Source: Chelydra serpentina (lineage: Eukaryota; Chordata; Testudines; Chelydridae). From it: 64,000 nucleotides of DNA. This document shows, in pieces, positions 21,579 to 32,799 of the stretch (its first letter is position 1; each line of letters starts with the position of its first letter). A model generated the notes under the pieces. The model searched no databases and had not been told where the DNA came from. It saw only the letters and a program-made list of their open reading frames with translations. The stretch spans positions 186,001-250,000 of the forward strand of contig JBAIAC010000282.1 in NCBI GenBank assembly GCA_037349315.1, read 5' to 3'. The translations under genes and the position numbers were made by a program.

Positions 21579-23520
21579 GCTTCTGACCTTTTGACAATGA
21601 AATCTAGCAGTTTGCCTGAAAGGGCATTGTGTAGGAATCCGCCTGATGAGCCAAAGATGACCCTGGCTGTAAGTGAGCTCCAGAAAAAGTCTCTTGTTGC
21701 TCAGGAAAGTGTTCCTTTAGAGCAAGCCCTAGGTGAAGCGGGTAAGTGCAGAATTTCTGTGAGGGGTGAACTGTTGCTTAGAGAAGCTCCTAGGGAAAGG
21801 AATCCTCATGGTAATCGGTGCAATCTGTTTGCTGTAGCTGAAGGGTGTGAAAGTGATTTGATCAAGGAAGTTTCAGTTCCTAACAGCCAGACATTTTCTG
21901 TGGTGAATGGATCCACTGACTTTCCTTTTGAAAGGTCCAGTGTGGGTAGCTTTGAAAAGGTCTCAGATGGAGGGAAAGCTGTGAAAGTTGAACAGTCCTA
22001 TAACCAAGTGGCTGGGTTTGGCCAGCTTGTTGGGGAGACAAGGTTGTTGAGAGCGGCATGTCTCCATGCTGATTCTGTAAGTGAGCAGTCTGTGCTCCAG
22101 GGTCTGAGGACAGATTTGGTTCCTGGTGTTTCAGAGCAGAACAGTTTTATGGCTGAATGCTTAAGGATGCAGGGGAGAGCAAGCAAACTCTCACCCTTAG
22201 GTACTTTGAATTGGTTTGATATCACTTTAAAACAAAGTCCAGTCTCTAAGTTGCTGGTGGTGGTAGATTCACAAGCAAGCACGCAGGGGAGCAGCTGTGT
22301 AGATGTTCAGAGCACAGAGGGTCTACAATGGTTAAACACATCTAGCCAGCAAAGGAATTCCTGTGAGGAAAGGAACTCAATCCTGCTGAAGGGAAGAATG
22401 AGTGTCCAGCTGTGAAACTGGTAGCAGCTGAGAATGTAAAAAATGGTGTTTGTATTAATGCAAATGACCTGACTGACTGGGGGGAGAAAGGCTCGCTAAT
22501 AGCGTGAAGAGCCCACCCCATCAGCCAGTGAACTCTGGTAAGCAAGAAAAATCAGGGTTTAGGCCATCAGGACAAGGAGAAAAAAGAGAATTCATTTTGC
22601 AAAGGGAAGCCACAGGCGAACCCTAAAATGCCCAAACCCCAATGGTACGGAGCCAAAGGTGTGATTGTAGATGGACACGCAATGGATTTGCTTTTATTGC
22701 TAATGGTGATTTGTGTAACTAATGTGTTGCTATTACCAAGAGCTGTAAAAATGTACAATGTGCCTGATCTTTTGGGAAAACCCTTGAACGTGTTCAAAGT
22801 GAAACATGGGACCACACTGCATGTTAACAGGCCTTGGTATACTGATGTTGCACAGTTAATGCCTGAAAACAGTACTGGAACTTTTCACAGGGAAATGACA
22901 TTCCAGACCTGAGGTGCTGTATAAAAAAGGGAAACTGAGGCATGCTGTCATATTGCTTTCACGGCTAAATGCCAAGGTTCCTGTACTATGGACAACATTA
23001 ATATCTACATTGACTTGATGTTAACTGGGTTCCAAACATTTGCCAGAGCTTGTATGGATAAAGTAGTTATTTTCTTTGGCTCTTGGCAAGATCACGAGAC
23101 ATACAGGAACCAATCTGCAAGAGCAGATCCAATCCACTATGGTTCTAACCAAGTTTTGCCTTGAGTTTGTAAAGAGATTCAATCATGTTATTGAAAATGA
23201 CTTGAATAAACCATTTCTGTTATACACCAATACTAGCTGTAGTAAGACAGAACCAAGGATGGGGAGCTCTTGGGATGCAGTCAGTGATGTTTGTGTCATC
23301 CCTTCCTGCATCAATTTTGGGGTTGTGACGTTATTGACATGAATTGGGACCGTATAGATCATTGTTGCAACCAAGGTCCTATAGTGGCACCAAATCTTGT
23401 ACAAAGGAGGTTTAGTAAGGTGAATATGAGAAGGTTAGGGGTTAGGGTTAGGGGTTAGGGTTAGGGTTAGGGGTTAGGGGTTAGGGTTAGGGTTAGGGTT
23501 TGCTGGTTATGATTATGCTG
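21579..23520 (+). mobile_element. Degenerate interior of an LTR retroelement
   Basis: An AT-richer block with low stop density lies directly 5' of a recognisable LTR. It contains a 274-codon open frame (21591-22415) with no domain I recognise. Around 23041-23100 the translation RACMDKVVIFFGSWQDH resembles the region around the YLDD catalytic box of Ty3/gypsy-type reverse transcriptases, with the box mutated to CMDK, so the enzyme would be dead. Class assignment is tentative: Ty3/gypsy-like or an endogenous retrovirus. Several stops and frame changes separate the pieces, and no 5' LTR is present. Confidence 0.4.
23433..23500 (+). repeat. Interstitial telomeric repeat (TTAGGG)n with TTAGGGG variants
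   Basis: About 68 bp of vertebrate telomere repeat, mixing TTAGGG and TTAGGGG units, all in one orientation. It sits between the retroelement interior and its LTR. Short arrays of this kind usually arise by telomerase-mediated or end-joining repair of a double-strand break rather than by chromosome fusion. Confidence 0.93.
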
Positions 23521-23559
23521 TCTGGATGCATGTATCATTTTGTAGTTAAAGTTATAAGT

Positions 23560-24465
23560 ATTGGCTCTATCCTGTCTGTATTTCAAAGTTGTGCTGTGCT
23601 TCTGGGTGACACCCCAGACAAGTTGGCGTCAGAACTGCCTAGCCTGCTTGATGGCCCATTAAGGACCATCAGCTACACAACTGACCCATCGAGAGAAAGC
23701 AGATACACCTTGTGACTCAGCAGGGCATGAAGGGACCTGCCTATGGACAGAACTCTGAGGTTTTTCTATGCCATCTGCTGGGTAGCTTGTGGTTGGAACA
23801 AAGGAAGCAGAAGCCACATGGCAAAAGGACTAAAAAAGGCAGCAGCAGCATCTCCATTTTGTCTTTACTCCTGCTTCTTATTTCTGGAGGAACCTTGCTA
23901 CACTGAACAAAGGACTGAATGACCCATCCAAGCTGTGGATGTTCTCCAGAGACTTGATTTGAACCTGCAGCTTATTCATCTCTGCTACAAGCCTGAACCA
24001 AGAACTTTGCCATTACTGTATGTAATCGATTCCATTTAACCAATTCTAGCTCTCATCTATATTTCTTTCTTTTTATGAATAAACTTTTAGATTTTAGATT
24101 CTAAAGGATTGGCAACAGCGTGATTTGTGGGTAAGATCTAACTTGTATATTGATCTGGGTCTGGGGCTTGGTCCATTGGGATCGGGAGGACCTTTTTTCT
24201 TTTACTGGGACATTGGTTTTCATAACCATTCGTCCCCATAATGAGTGGCACTGGTGGGGATACTGGGAAACTGGAGTGTCTAAGGCGATTGCTTGTGTGA
24301 CTTGTGGTTAGCCAGTGGGGTGAGACCAAAGTTCTCTCTGTTTGGCTGGTTTGGTGCCTTAGTAGTGAAGGACCCCCAAGCTTTGGGCTGTGACTGCCCT
24401 GCTCTAAGCAATTTGTTCTGAATTGATACTCTCAGTTGTGTTCCACAAAAGGCAGCATCGTTACA
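23560..24465 (+). mobile_element. LTR of the retroelement (3' LTR)
   Basis: The segment has the expected promoter/polyadenylation layout: an AATAAA at about 24079 (tatgaataaacttttag), a T-rich downstream region and a 3' end at ...catcgttaca (24465). It contains the low-complexity 'gattttagattctaaagg' stretch. The 5' border is unresolved between about 23500 and 23600. A CR1 abuts the 3' end exactly. Confidence 0.6.
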
Positions 24466-25325
24466 GAGACGGTATCAAAAACTTTGCTAAAGATAGGGTC
24501 CAGAGTGACCTAGACAAATTGGAGGATTTGGCCAAAAGAAATCTGATGAGGTTTAACAAGGACAAGTGCAGAGCCCTGCACTTAGGATGGAAGAATCCCA
24601 TGCACTGCTACAGGCTGGGGACCGACTGGCTGAGCGGCAGTTCTGCAGAAAAGGACCTGGGGATTATAGTGGATGAGAATCTGGATATGAGTCAGCAGTG
24701 TGCCCTTGTTGCCAAGAAGGCCAACGGCATATTGGGCTGTATTAGTAGAGGCATTGCCAGCAGATTGAGAGAAGTGATTATTCCCCTCTATTCGGCATTG
24801 GTGAGGCCACATCTGGAGTATTGCGTCCAGTTTTGGGGTCCCCACTACAGAAAGGATGTGGACAAATTGGAGAAAGTTCAGTGGAGGGCAACGAAAATGA
24901 TCAGGGGGCTGGGGCACATGACTTATGAGGAGAGGCTGAGGGAACTGGGCTTGTTTAGTCTGCAGAAGAGAAGAGTGAGGGGAGATTTGATAGCAGCCTT
25001 CAACTACCCGAAGGGGGGGTTCCAAAGAGGATGGAGCTCGGTTGTTCTCAGTGGTGGCAGAAGACAGAACAAGGAGTAATGGTCTCAAGTTGCAGAGGGG
25101 GAGGTTTAGGTTGGATATTAGGAAACACTGTTTCATTAGGAGGGTGGTGAAGCACTGGAATGGGTTCCCTAGGGAGGTGATGGAATCTCCTTCTTTAGAA
25201 GTTTTTAAGGCCCGGCTTGACAAAGCCCTGGCTGGGATGATTTAGTTGGGGTTGGTCCTGCTTTGAGCAGGGGGTTGGACTAGATGAACTCCTGAGGTTT
25301 CTTCCAACCCTAATCTTCAATGATT
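24466..25325 (+). mobile_element. CR1 LINE, 3' half, with inverted 5' patch
   Basis: From about 24491 it reads as sense CR1 ORF2 ([11 protein letters not shown]..., then the C-terminal region) to the tail near 25325. The first 27 bases (24466-24491) are instead antisense CR1: gagacggtatcaaaaacttt matches the complement of the 60750-60780 sense text with two mismatches. The frame shifts near 25010. Confidence 0.9.
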
Positions 25326-25700
25326 GTATAAAGCTAACTTGGGCGAACCGCTGTGTCAACCAGCCAAAGCCAGCCAGCCTTGGGGAGGCTACAGAAGCAC
25401 ACCTCACCCTGCGCCAGGGCCAGCAGGCAGACCGTCCCCATTGCAACAGGGCAGATCTCCTGCCTGGGGAATGCCATGCCATCAGTGCTGGGCAGATGTA
25501 CCAGGAGCACCCGAGGATCAGCCCTGCCAGACCAACAGGAGCTAGTTAAGAAAAGCCACAAAGCCCCCAGAATGGCAGTGAGCACCTCAGAGAATGGAAC
25601 AGCCCTCGGCACCAGCTCAAGGACTAATTCCATGGGATGGTAGCAATAGTAGGCTGTTATCCCTGGTGTGTACCATCACTGGAGGGGGGACAAGACACCC
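25326..25700. other. Intergenic, unidentified
   Basis: Open for up to about 90 codons in several frames but without recognised domains. It could be decayed retroelement sequence; I cannot support a call. Confidence 0.35.
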
Positions 25701-26526
25701 GCCACCAGAGTGTGACACGTCCACAGTCACTGACAGTGAGACACTAGTCTGGGCCTATTGCGGATAGCTCTCTAAAAACGTCTGCTCAATGTGCAGCTGC
25801 AGTCGAAACAGTGAACAGAACGTTGGGAATCATGAGGACAGGGATAGATACTGAGACAGAAAATATGATTTTGCCTCTACATAAATCCATGGTACGTGCA
25901 CTTCTTGACTAGTGCGTGCGGATGTGGTCGCCCCATCTCAAAAAAGATAGATTGGAATTGGAAAAAGGTTCAGAGAAGGGAACAAAAGTGATTAGGGGTG
26001 TGGAACGGCTTCCGTATGAGGAGAGATTAATAGGACTGGGACTGTTCATATTAGAAAAGAGACGACCAAGGCTGGCTATGAGAGAGGTCTGTAAAATCAT
26101 GGTGTGGCGAAAGTGACTAGGGAAGTATTATTTACCCCTGCACAGAACACAAGAATCAGGGGTCACCCATTGACATTAATCGGCGGCACATTTAAAACAA
26201 CCACAAAAAAGTTTCTTCATCCAACGCACAGTCAGCTTGCGGAACGTGTTGCCAGGGGATGCCGTGAAGGCCCAAAGTATAACTTGGTTCCAAGAAGAAC
26301 TAGATCAGTTTCTGGAGGCCAGGTCCATCACTGGCCATTAGCCAGGGTGGGCAGGGATGTGACCCCATGCTCTGGGTATCCTTAAACACCTGACTGCCAG
26401 GAGCTGGGACTGGGTGACAGGGGACAGATCACTCAATAATTGTCCTGTTCTGTTGCGTCCCTTTGATGCATCTGGCTCCGGCCAGAGACAGGGCACTGGG
26501 CTAGATGGACCATTGGGCTGACCCAG
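25700..26526 (+). mobile_element. Old CR1 LINE copy with 3' tail
   Basis: CR1 C-terminal ORF2 text is recognisable ('ggttcagagaagggaacaaa', 'atgaggagagattaatagga'). It is followed by the tail family seen at 10530 and 42605 ('ctgggctagatggaccattg'). The tail is cut at 26526 where an LTR begins. Confidence 0.75.
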
Positions 26527-27300
26527 TGCCACAGAGCCAGTGCTCTGGAGCAGTCCCCGAGAGGTTCCCTTCCGTGTATCAGCCCCCCGCCCCTTTAGGG
26601 TCGCACTCTCTCACTGGGGTCAGGCCCTTGGCTTCACCACCTCCTGGGACCCACCCTCAGAGCCTTCAGCCCCCCCGCTTCGTGCCGTGAGCGCCCCTCA
26701 GGGAGTCCTGGAGCAAGACACCTGCGGGGGGGCTGCACCCCCAGAGGGAGTCCTGCACCCCCAGTTCCTGACTGCAGTGCCGCCGCCAGCGTGAGAGCCG
26801 GGGGTTAGTGGGCGTCTGGGCACAGCGCAGCCAGTCCGTAGTTACCACAGAGAACAGAAAGTTACAGCAAAGTCCAGCGGGGTCGGTCCAGAGCCCAGCG
26901 CTCCCAGACCCCTCCCTGGGCCCAGGCCTGGCGCTGCTGGTTCCAGCAGCCCCCACTTAACACCCCCAGCCCCTCCTCAGCCCTTTGTCCTTGTTCCCGG
27001 TGAACATGGTCACCTGCCTCCTCGTCAGCCCTTTGTCCTCCCGCTGGTCACACCCGGCTGGCCTCCTGCGGAGGGGCCGGGCCATGGGTGCCAAACGTCT
27101 GGGCAATTGGAGGGGCCCTTGTTTTCGGGGACGCGCCATGGGCCCAGGGCCCAGACCCCAGGCAGCCAAGTGTCCAACACACCCGGATCTCTGGGGCTCT
27201 TCAAAGAGCAAACAACGCCCCCCCCTCCCCCCCCCCGAGTTAACCATGCAGCACGTAAGGGAAACTGAGGCACACCACAGGATTCATACAAAACATTACA
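26527..27300 (-). mobile_element. Solo LTR in - orientation
   Basis: Read on the - strand it begins TGTAATGTTTTG, carries the 'gcctcagtttccc' block shared by turtle LTRs, and ends ...GGCTCTGTGGCA. It splits a CR1 tail at 'gctgaccc-ag', and CR1-tail-like text (agccagtatgctcactctta) may resume near 27320. I could not match flanking duplications, so the edges are uncertain by some tens of bases. Confidence 0.55.
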
Positions 27301-27789
27301 GACAAACCCCACTCCAGCACAGCCAGTATGCTCACTCTTAGGCCCCCCCCCCCCCAAGCCTTGCAACAGGACTCTGGACACCCCCACCCACCCCAGATGT
27401 TTGTCTCTGCTCTGTGGGGCAGGGACGGGCGCTTCCTCGCAGGAAATTCCCACAAACTAAGGGTCACAGTCACCCTCCCACAGCACAGGCTCCTGGGCAC
27501 CCCCAGGCCTCTCCTGTGGCACAGTGATGCCCCAGGCTTGCCTGTCCCAGCCATGGCTTGTTCTCTCTCCCCTCAAGGGCTCTGGGCTCTCCTGGGGGCC
27601 ACGCCCAGGCGCTGAGGGAAGGGAGGTCTCAGGGCTGGGTCTGGATGGGCACAGAGGCTCTGGGGGTGCTGGGCTGGGCCGCAGGGGGTCAAGGGCTAGA
27701 ATGGGGCAGGGAGGGGACTGGGGTGAGATGGGAAGGGAGGGTTTGTGGCTGGTGGGATGGGGCTGCTGGGCAGGGCAGGAGCATATAGG
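27301..27789. other. Intergenic, unidentified
   Basis: GC-rich sequence with a poly-C run near 27341-27355. No gene or named repeat is recognised. Confidence 0.35.
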
Positions 27790-28510
27790 GCTGAGGCAGG
27801 TCGGGCTAGGTCTGGGGCTGGGTCGGGGATGATGTATTGGCCCAGGGCTGGGCCAGGGATGATGTATGGGCCCAGTGCTGGGCCGGGTGGGCATGGGGTC
27901 GGGCTAGGGATGATATATGGGCCCAGGGCCGGGCCGGGGATGATGCATGGGCCCAGGGCTGGGTTGGGCTGATGTATGGGCCCAGGGCCAGTCCGGGTGG
28001 GCACGGGGCCGGGCCAGGGATGATGTATGGGCCCAGGGCCGGGCCGGGCGGGCATGGGATGATGTATGGCCCCAGGGCTGGGCGGGCGGGCATGGGGGCC
28101 GGGCCGGGGATGACGTATGGCTCCAGGGCTGGGTTGGGATGATGTATGGGCCCAGGGCCGGGCCGGGTGGGCATGGGCCCATGGCCGGGCTGATGTATGG
28201 GTCCAGGGCTGGGCGGGCAGACATGGGGCCGGGCCGGGGATGACGCATGGCCCCAGGTCCGGGCTGGGATGATGTATGGGCCCAGGTCCGGGCCGGGATG
28301 ATATATGGGCCCAGGGCCGGGCCGGGTGGGCATGGGGCCGGTCCAGGATGATGTATGGGCCCAGGGCCGGGCCGGGCGGGCATGGGGCCGGTCCAGGATG
28401 TTGTATGGGCCCAGGGCCGGGCCGGGCAGGCATGGGGCCGGTCCAGGATGATGTATGGGTCCAGGGCCGGGCCGGGCGGGCATGGGGCCGGTCCAGGATG
28501 ATGTATGGGC
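27790..28510. repeat. Minisatellite, ~50-bp irregular unit
   Basis: Units are built around 'atgatgtatgggcccagggc' plus a 'cgggccgggtgggcatgggg' half, with variable omission of the second half, giving about 14 or more copies. The array ends exactly where the AT-richer block 28511-28745 starts. Confidence 0.93.
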
Positions 28511-28745
28511 AGATGTATCAGCTCGCACAAGATAAACAAGCAGGGAATTTCATCAGCGCCCATCATGGCTTTAATTTGGCTGCCTAATGAGTCAGATCCA
28601 GCCGCGCAGATAAAAGTTGTCAGAGCCGCAGCCCTAATGAATTTCTTGCCACTTGTAATCAAGGCAGCTTGTCGGAGGGGGATGATTAATGGGTCCCCAG
28701 AGGAGCCGCCGTCCCTCCGCTGCCATTCCCACTAATGCAGCCGCC
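28511..28745. promoter_or_regulatory. Candidate conserved non-coding element, intergenic
   Basis: A 235-bp AT-richer island inside very GC-rich repeats. It has many homeodomain core sites: ctttaatttggc, gcctaatgagtc, gccctaatgaat, gatgattaatggg and cactaatgc. It also carries 'acttgtaatcaagg' and 'agataaacaag' (forkhead-like). There is no open frame and no transposon similarity. The composition is that of a vertebrate developmental enhancer; conservation itself cannot be tested here. Confidence 0.45.
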
Positions 28746-29215
28746 AAGAACTTCGCCGAACCGGGCGCAGCGCCGGCCTGGGGCAGAGCATGGGCCACGT
28801 GGGGGTCTGGGCTGGGGTGGGGGGGCACGAAGGGCTGAGGGGGCAGGCTTGAAGTGGGGCAGTGGGGGCGGAGTGGGGGGTAATGGGGGGACAGGAAGGA
28901 AGGGGTGGGGGCAGTAGTAAGAGTGGGGGAGGGAGAGGTAGGGGGGTGGGGGCAAAGATAGGAATGGGGTGGAAGGATGTGGAGGGGAGGAGACAGGAGG
29001 GGAGAGGCAGGGCCGGGATGGGGTGAGGCAGGAGGGGAGGTGCAGGGAAGGGAGGGGTGGGGCAGGGCCAGGATGGAGTGGGGCAGGAGGGGGAAAGGAG
29101 GGGGGAAGGAAGGGACGGGGTAGGAAATGTGAGGGGAGGAGGCAGGAGGGGAGGGACTGGGGCAGGGAGAAGAGTGGGGGGAGAGATGGGGCTGGGCGAG
29201 GGTGAGCCATGGAGG
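28746..29215. repeat. Polypurine (GGGGA-rich) tract
   Basis: From about 28800 to 29215 the + strand is almost entirely G and A ('aggaggggaggagacaggag' type text) without a fixed period. The strand asymmetry is suited to triplex or G-quadruplex formation. Confidence 0.7.
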
Positions 29216-29679
29216 GAGGGAGAGTCCTGATCTGGGTGTAGGCACTGCCCCGTTCCGATGCCCCCGAGGAGTGGTGCTCGGTAGGGGCGGGGGTCCCTGC
29301 CCTTCCCCCCTGGCCATCTCCCCTCCTTTGTCCCAGCCTGGCCGCGTGGCCGGGCAGCCCAGCTGGGAGCCCCGGCCTGGGGCGGGCGTGTGTCCCCGGT
29401 GCCAGCGCGGGCCCTGTGCTCTGCCCAGCACTGGGCACATGGAGGGCAGCCCAGGCTGGGGGCTGCTCAGATGCACTCGGTTTCTGCCTCGTCCTGACAG
29501 CCCCCGTGCAGCCCCTAGGCCCTGCGGCAGGGCAGCCTGTGACCCCCTGGCGTGTGCGGGCGGCCACTCAGCGCAAGCCCTGGGCACCGGCAGCTCCAGC
29601 GGGGTGGGGGACGTGAGCCAGGTCCAGGGCCCCAGCTGGGCATCGGGCACGCGTGGCCCCTCCCGGAGCTGCCCCGGCA
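29216..29679. other. Intergenic, no recognised feature
   Basis: GC-rich, with open frames on both strands that run into the neighbouring minisatellite. No exon is supported. Confidence 0.4.
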
Positions 29680-30380
29680 CCGCGCCCCACATCTGTGGCG
29701 ATACTGACCTGGCACCGCGCCCCACATCTGTGGCGATACTGACCTGGCACCGCGCCCCACATCTGTGGCGATACTGACCTGGCACCGCGCCCCACATCTG
29801 TGGCGATAGTGACCTGGCACCGTGCCCCACATCTGTGGCGATAGTGACCTGGCACCGTGCCCCACATCTGTGGCGATACTGACCTGGCACCGCGCCCCAC
29901 ATCTGTGGCGATAGTGACCTGGCACCATGCCCCACATCTGTGGCGATAGTGACCTGGCACCGTGCCCCACATCTGTGGCGATACTGACCTGGCACCGCGC
30001 CCCACATCTGTGGCGATACTGACCTGGCACCGTGCCCCACATCTGTGGCGATACTGACCTGGCACCGTGCCCCACATCTGTGGCGATACTGACCTGGCAC
30101 CGTGCCCCACATCTGTGGCGATACTGACCTGGCACCGCGCCCCACATCCGTGGCGATACTGACCTGGCACCGCGCCCCACATCTGTGGCGATAGTGACCT
30201 GGCACCGCGCCCCACATCTGTGGCGATAGTGACCTGGCACCGTGCCCCACATCTGTGGCGATACTGACCTGGCACCGCGCCCCACATCTGTGGCGATAGT
30301 GACCTGGCACCGCGCCCCACATCTGTGGCGATAGTGACCTGGCACCGCGCCCCACATCTGTGGCGATACTGACCTGGCCG
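29680..30380. repeat. Minisatellite, 35-bp unit, 20 copies
   Basis: The unit 'catctgtggcgatactgacc' plus 'tggcaccgcgcccca' is exactly 35 bp, with very low divergence. Variation is confined to a few sites: actgacc/agtgacc and cgcg/cgtg/catg. The long - strand frames here (357-604 codons) are products of stop-free repetition in three phases. Confidence 0.97.
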
Positions 30381-30789
30381 CCCGGAACTGGAACTGCCCT
30401 GGGGATCCACAGCACCATGTGGGCTCCAGCCGCCTCTCTCCCGGGCATCGCCGGAGCCCTGGGCCTGCTGGGACCGGTACGGCCCCCTGCTCCTGGGGCC
30501 TGAGGGGAGCATGGGGAGGCGGTGGGCCGCCAGCTCCCAGCTCCTGCCAGGCCCCCGGTGCGCAGCAGAGGGGTCCCACCCTCGGCAGACTAGGCCCAGC
30601 TCCCCAACCCACCAAGCTGCTCTGGGCTCTGGTGGCAGCACAATCCACGGGGCAGCTCAGCTTCTTCCTCACGACCCACAGGGGCCAGGCCCCAGGCGCG
30701 GAGCTGGGGGGCCTGGATGGCTGGAGGGGCTCAGACGCTGTGCTGCTGGCTCAGCCCCACCTACGTTCCCTCACCCCATCACTGCTCCG

Positions 30790-31057
30790 CCTCCTTAGCG
30801 CCTCGGGCCCCACGTCCTTAGCGCCTCGGGCCCCACGTCCTTAGCGCCTCGGGTCCCACGTCCTTAGCGCCTTGGGCCCCACGTCCTTAGCACCTCGGGC
30901 CCCACGCCTCGGGTTCCACGTCCTTAGCGCCTCGGGTCCCACGTCCTTAGCGCCTCGGGCCCCACGTCCTTAGCGCCTCGGGTTCCACGTCCTTAGTGCC
31001 TCGGGTCCCATGTCCTTAGCGCCTCGGGTCCCACGTCCTTAGCGCCTCGGGCCCCAG
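30790..31057. repeat. Minisatellite, 23-bp unit, about 12 copies
   Basis: The unit is 'tccttagcgcctcgggcccc' plus 'acg', with one shortened copy near 30900. Divergence is low. Confidence 0.95.
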
Positions 31058-32300
31058 GTGTCCGCTGCGGGGCCCCTTGTGTCCTCGCTGGCACCTGGGC
31101 TCGTGGGCACCGTGCCCTGCCCGGGGAAGGGGCAGGCTCCTGCCGCAGACATGCCTGGGGCAGGGGGCCTGCGCCGACACTGCCCTCGATGGCGCCCGGC
31201 CTGGCCTCGCTGAGCCTCAGCTGGCGTTTAGTTGGGGTCACGGCTTACGGGCGAGCCGGAAGGCCAAACCCCCGGGGCTCGCTCCCCCGCTTGCTCCGGC
31301 ACCTGGCATCAGCGTGGTGACGGGCGTACAAGGGCAGCCAGAGGGCATGGGGGGGACCCCGGCTTGGAGAGGTGCCGGCGGTGTGCAGGGCCAGGGAGCT
31401 CTGCAAGGGCCGGGCCCACGACCGGTTCAGCCGGGCAGCCAGAGGCCCCGTGCGCCAATTGCCAGCCGGGCGGCCCAGCTGCCGTAGCCGACAGGCTCCA
31501 TCCGGGCCAGCAGCGCAGTGGGGCGATGGAGCAGTTCCCCCGGCTCAGCCCAGTGCATCGGGGGGCCAGCGCTTCCTCCCCTCCCTGGGCAAATGAAGGC
31601 CCAGCTGTGCAGCCCCCACCTCCCCCGTGGGCCCCTTGTCTGCCTCCCAGAGACCGGCTGGCTCCCAGCTCCCCCATTTGCTCCTGGCTCAGCTCCCATT
31701 CCCCTCCAGCCCGGTTGTGCCTTGCTCCCCCAATCACGGGGCTGGGTTTTAGCTCCCACCCCGGTACCCAGGGTCCCCTCACTGGCTGCTGAGGGCAGCA
31801 CCCGGCCCTTCCCGAGTCTAGCGGGTGCTTGGGCGGCCCCTGGCCCGTAACGACCATTCCCGTCGCTCTGCTCTTCCGTGGCCAGTTCAGGGTGTTTGAA
31901 TCCCCTGGGCTCGCTGGCTCCCTCGGAGATGGTGCGTGCCGCTGGCCCGGCCACAGCTCCCGGCGCCCGCACTATCGTCCAGTGCCTGGGTGTTTGCCTG
32001 CTCCTGGGCTTTGCACCCCGCAATCAGGGAAGTGCAGGGAAAGCCCAGAGCCTGCCTGTGCAGTGGGGGGCTCGTGGCATTCGCAAAAAGCCCCTTAGCA
32101 CCTGCTCACCGGATCTACGCCTGGCGCGCCCCTGGGCCAGGCCTGGCTGCACCTTCCATGCCCAGCGCGATGGACAAGCCCAGGCCTCAGCACTTGGTGG
32201 CCCAAGGCCACCGCTGGCCATGCCCCGAGCCCATCGGGCCAGGGGCTCCCTGGGCTGCAGACCGGGCTGGACGTCTGGGGCCGGCACAGAGAGGCTGGGC
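31058..32300. other. Intergenic, no recognised gene
   Basis: GC-rich sequence downstream of the inferred AGAP3 polyadenylation site. Overlapping open frames on both strands are a GC effect. Nothing is recognised. Confidence 0.4.
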
Positions 32301-32317
32301 TGGCAGGAGGAGGGAGC

Positions 32318-32323
32318 TTTATT
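32318..32323 (-). terminator. AGAP3: Probable AGAP3 polyadenylation signal (AATAAA on - strand)
   Basis: The + strand reads tttatt, so the - strand has AATAAA. It follows an AT-rich, UTR-like stretch (32340-32420: 'atataaatatttcc', 'acattttatacatg') that stands out from the GC-rich surroundings. It lies about 1.94 kb past the AGAP3 stop; a nearer signal may have been missed within the repeat. Confidence 0.6.
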
Positions 32324-32799
32324 GGCCGTTATCTCCTGGGCTGCAGGTCACACACGGGGCAAAGAAACAGTATTTACAGCGCGTCCATATAAATATTTCC
32401 AATGTACATTTTATACATGTGGGGCGGAGCCGCCCCGGAAGCGGTGTCCAAAGCCGGGGGCCCAGCACGGGGTGCAGGCTCGGGCCAGAGATCCCGTCTC
32501 CCCTCCCCAGGCTCAGCCGGAGGCCAGGCCCCGGCAGGGCAGCAGGAGCTGGGCACAGAGCCGAGGGGAAGGCCAGGGAGCCTCCAGGTGAACGGACACA
32601 GCCAGGCGGTCCCCAGAGCGGGGCAGTCCCTCTCCTCTGCTGCTTGGGGCCGCGGGGCCAGGAGGGAGATTCCCTTTGCAATTGCAGGCAGAGGAAGCAG
32701 CAAGGCCGCAACACGGAGCTGGGCTCCCTCCTACCGTGATGCCAGCATGCACACAGCCCCCGAGTCTGGCACCCGTGGGGTGGGGGGGCACGGAACTGC

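Noticed and set aside
21591..22415. 274-codon frame as a host gene
   Set aside because: It lies inside an AT-richer block bounded by a CR1 fragment and an LTR, has no recognisable host domain or splice sites, and is followed by retroelement-like remnants. Treated as part of the element.
29680..30380. CRISPR-like regular array
   Set aside because: The 35-bp units are contiguous with no unique spacers, and the genome is a vertebrate. It is a minisatellite.
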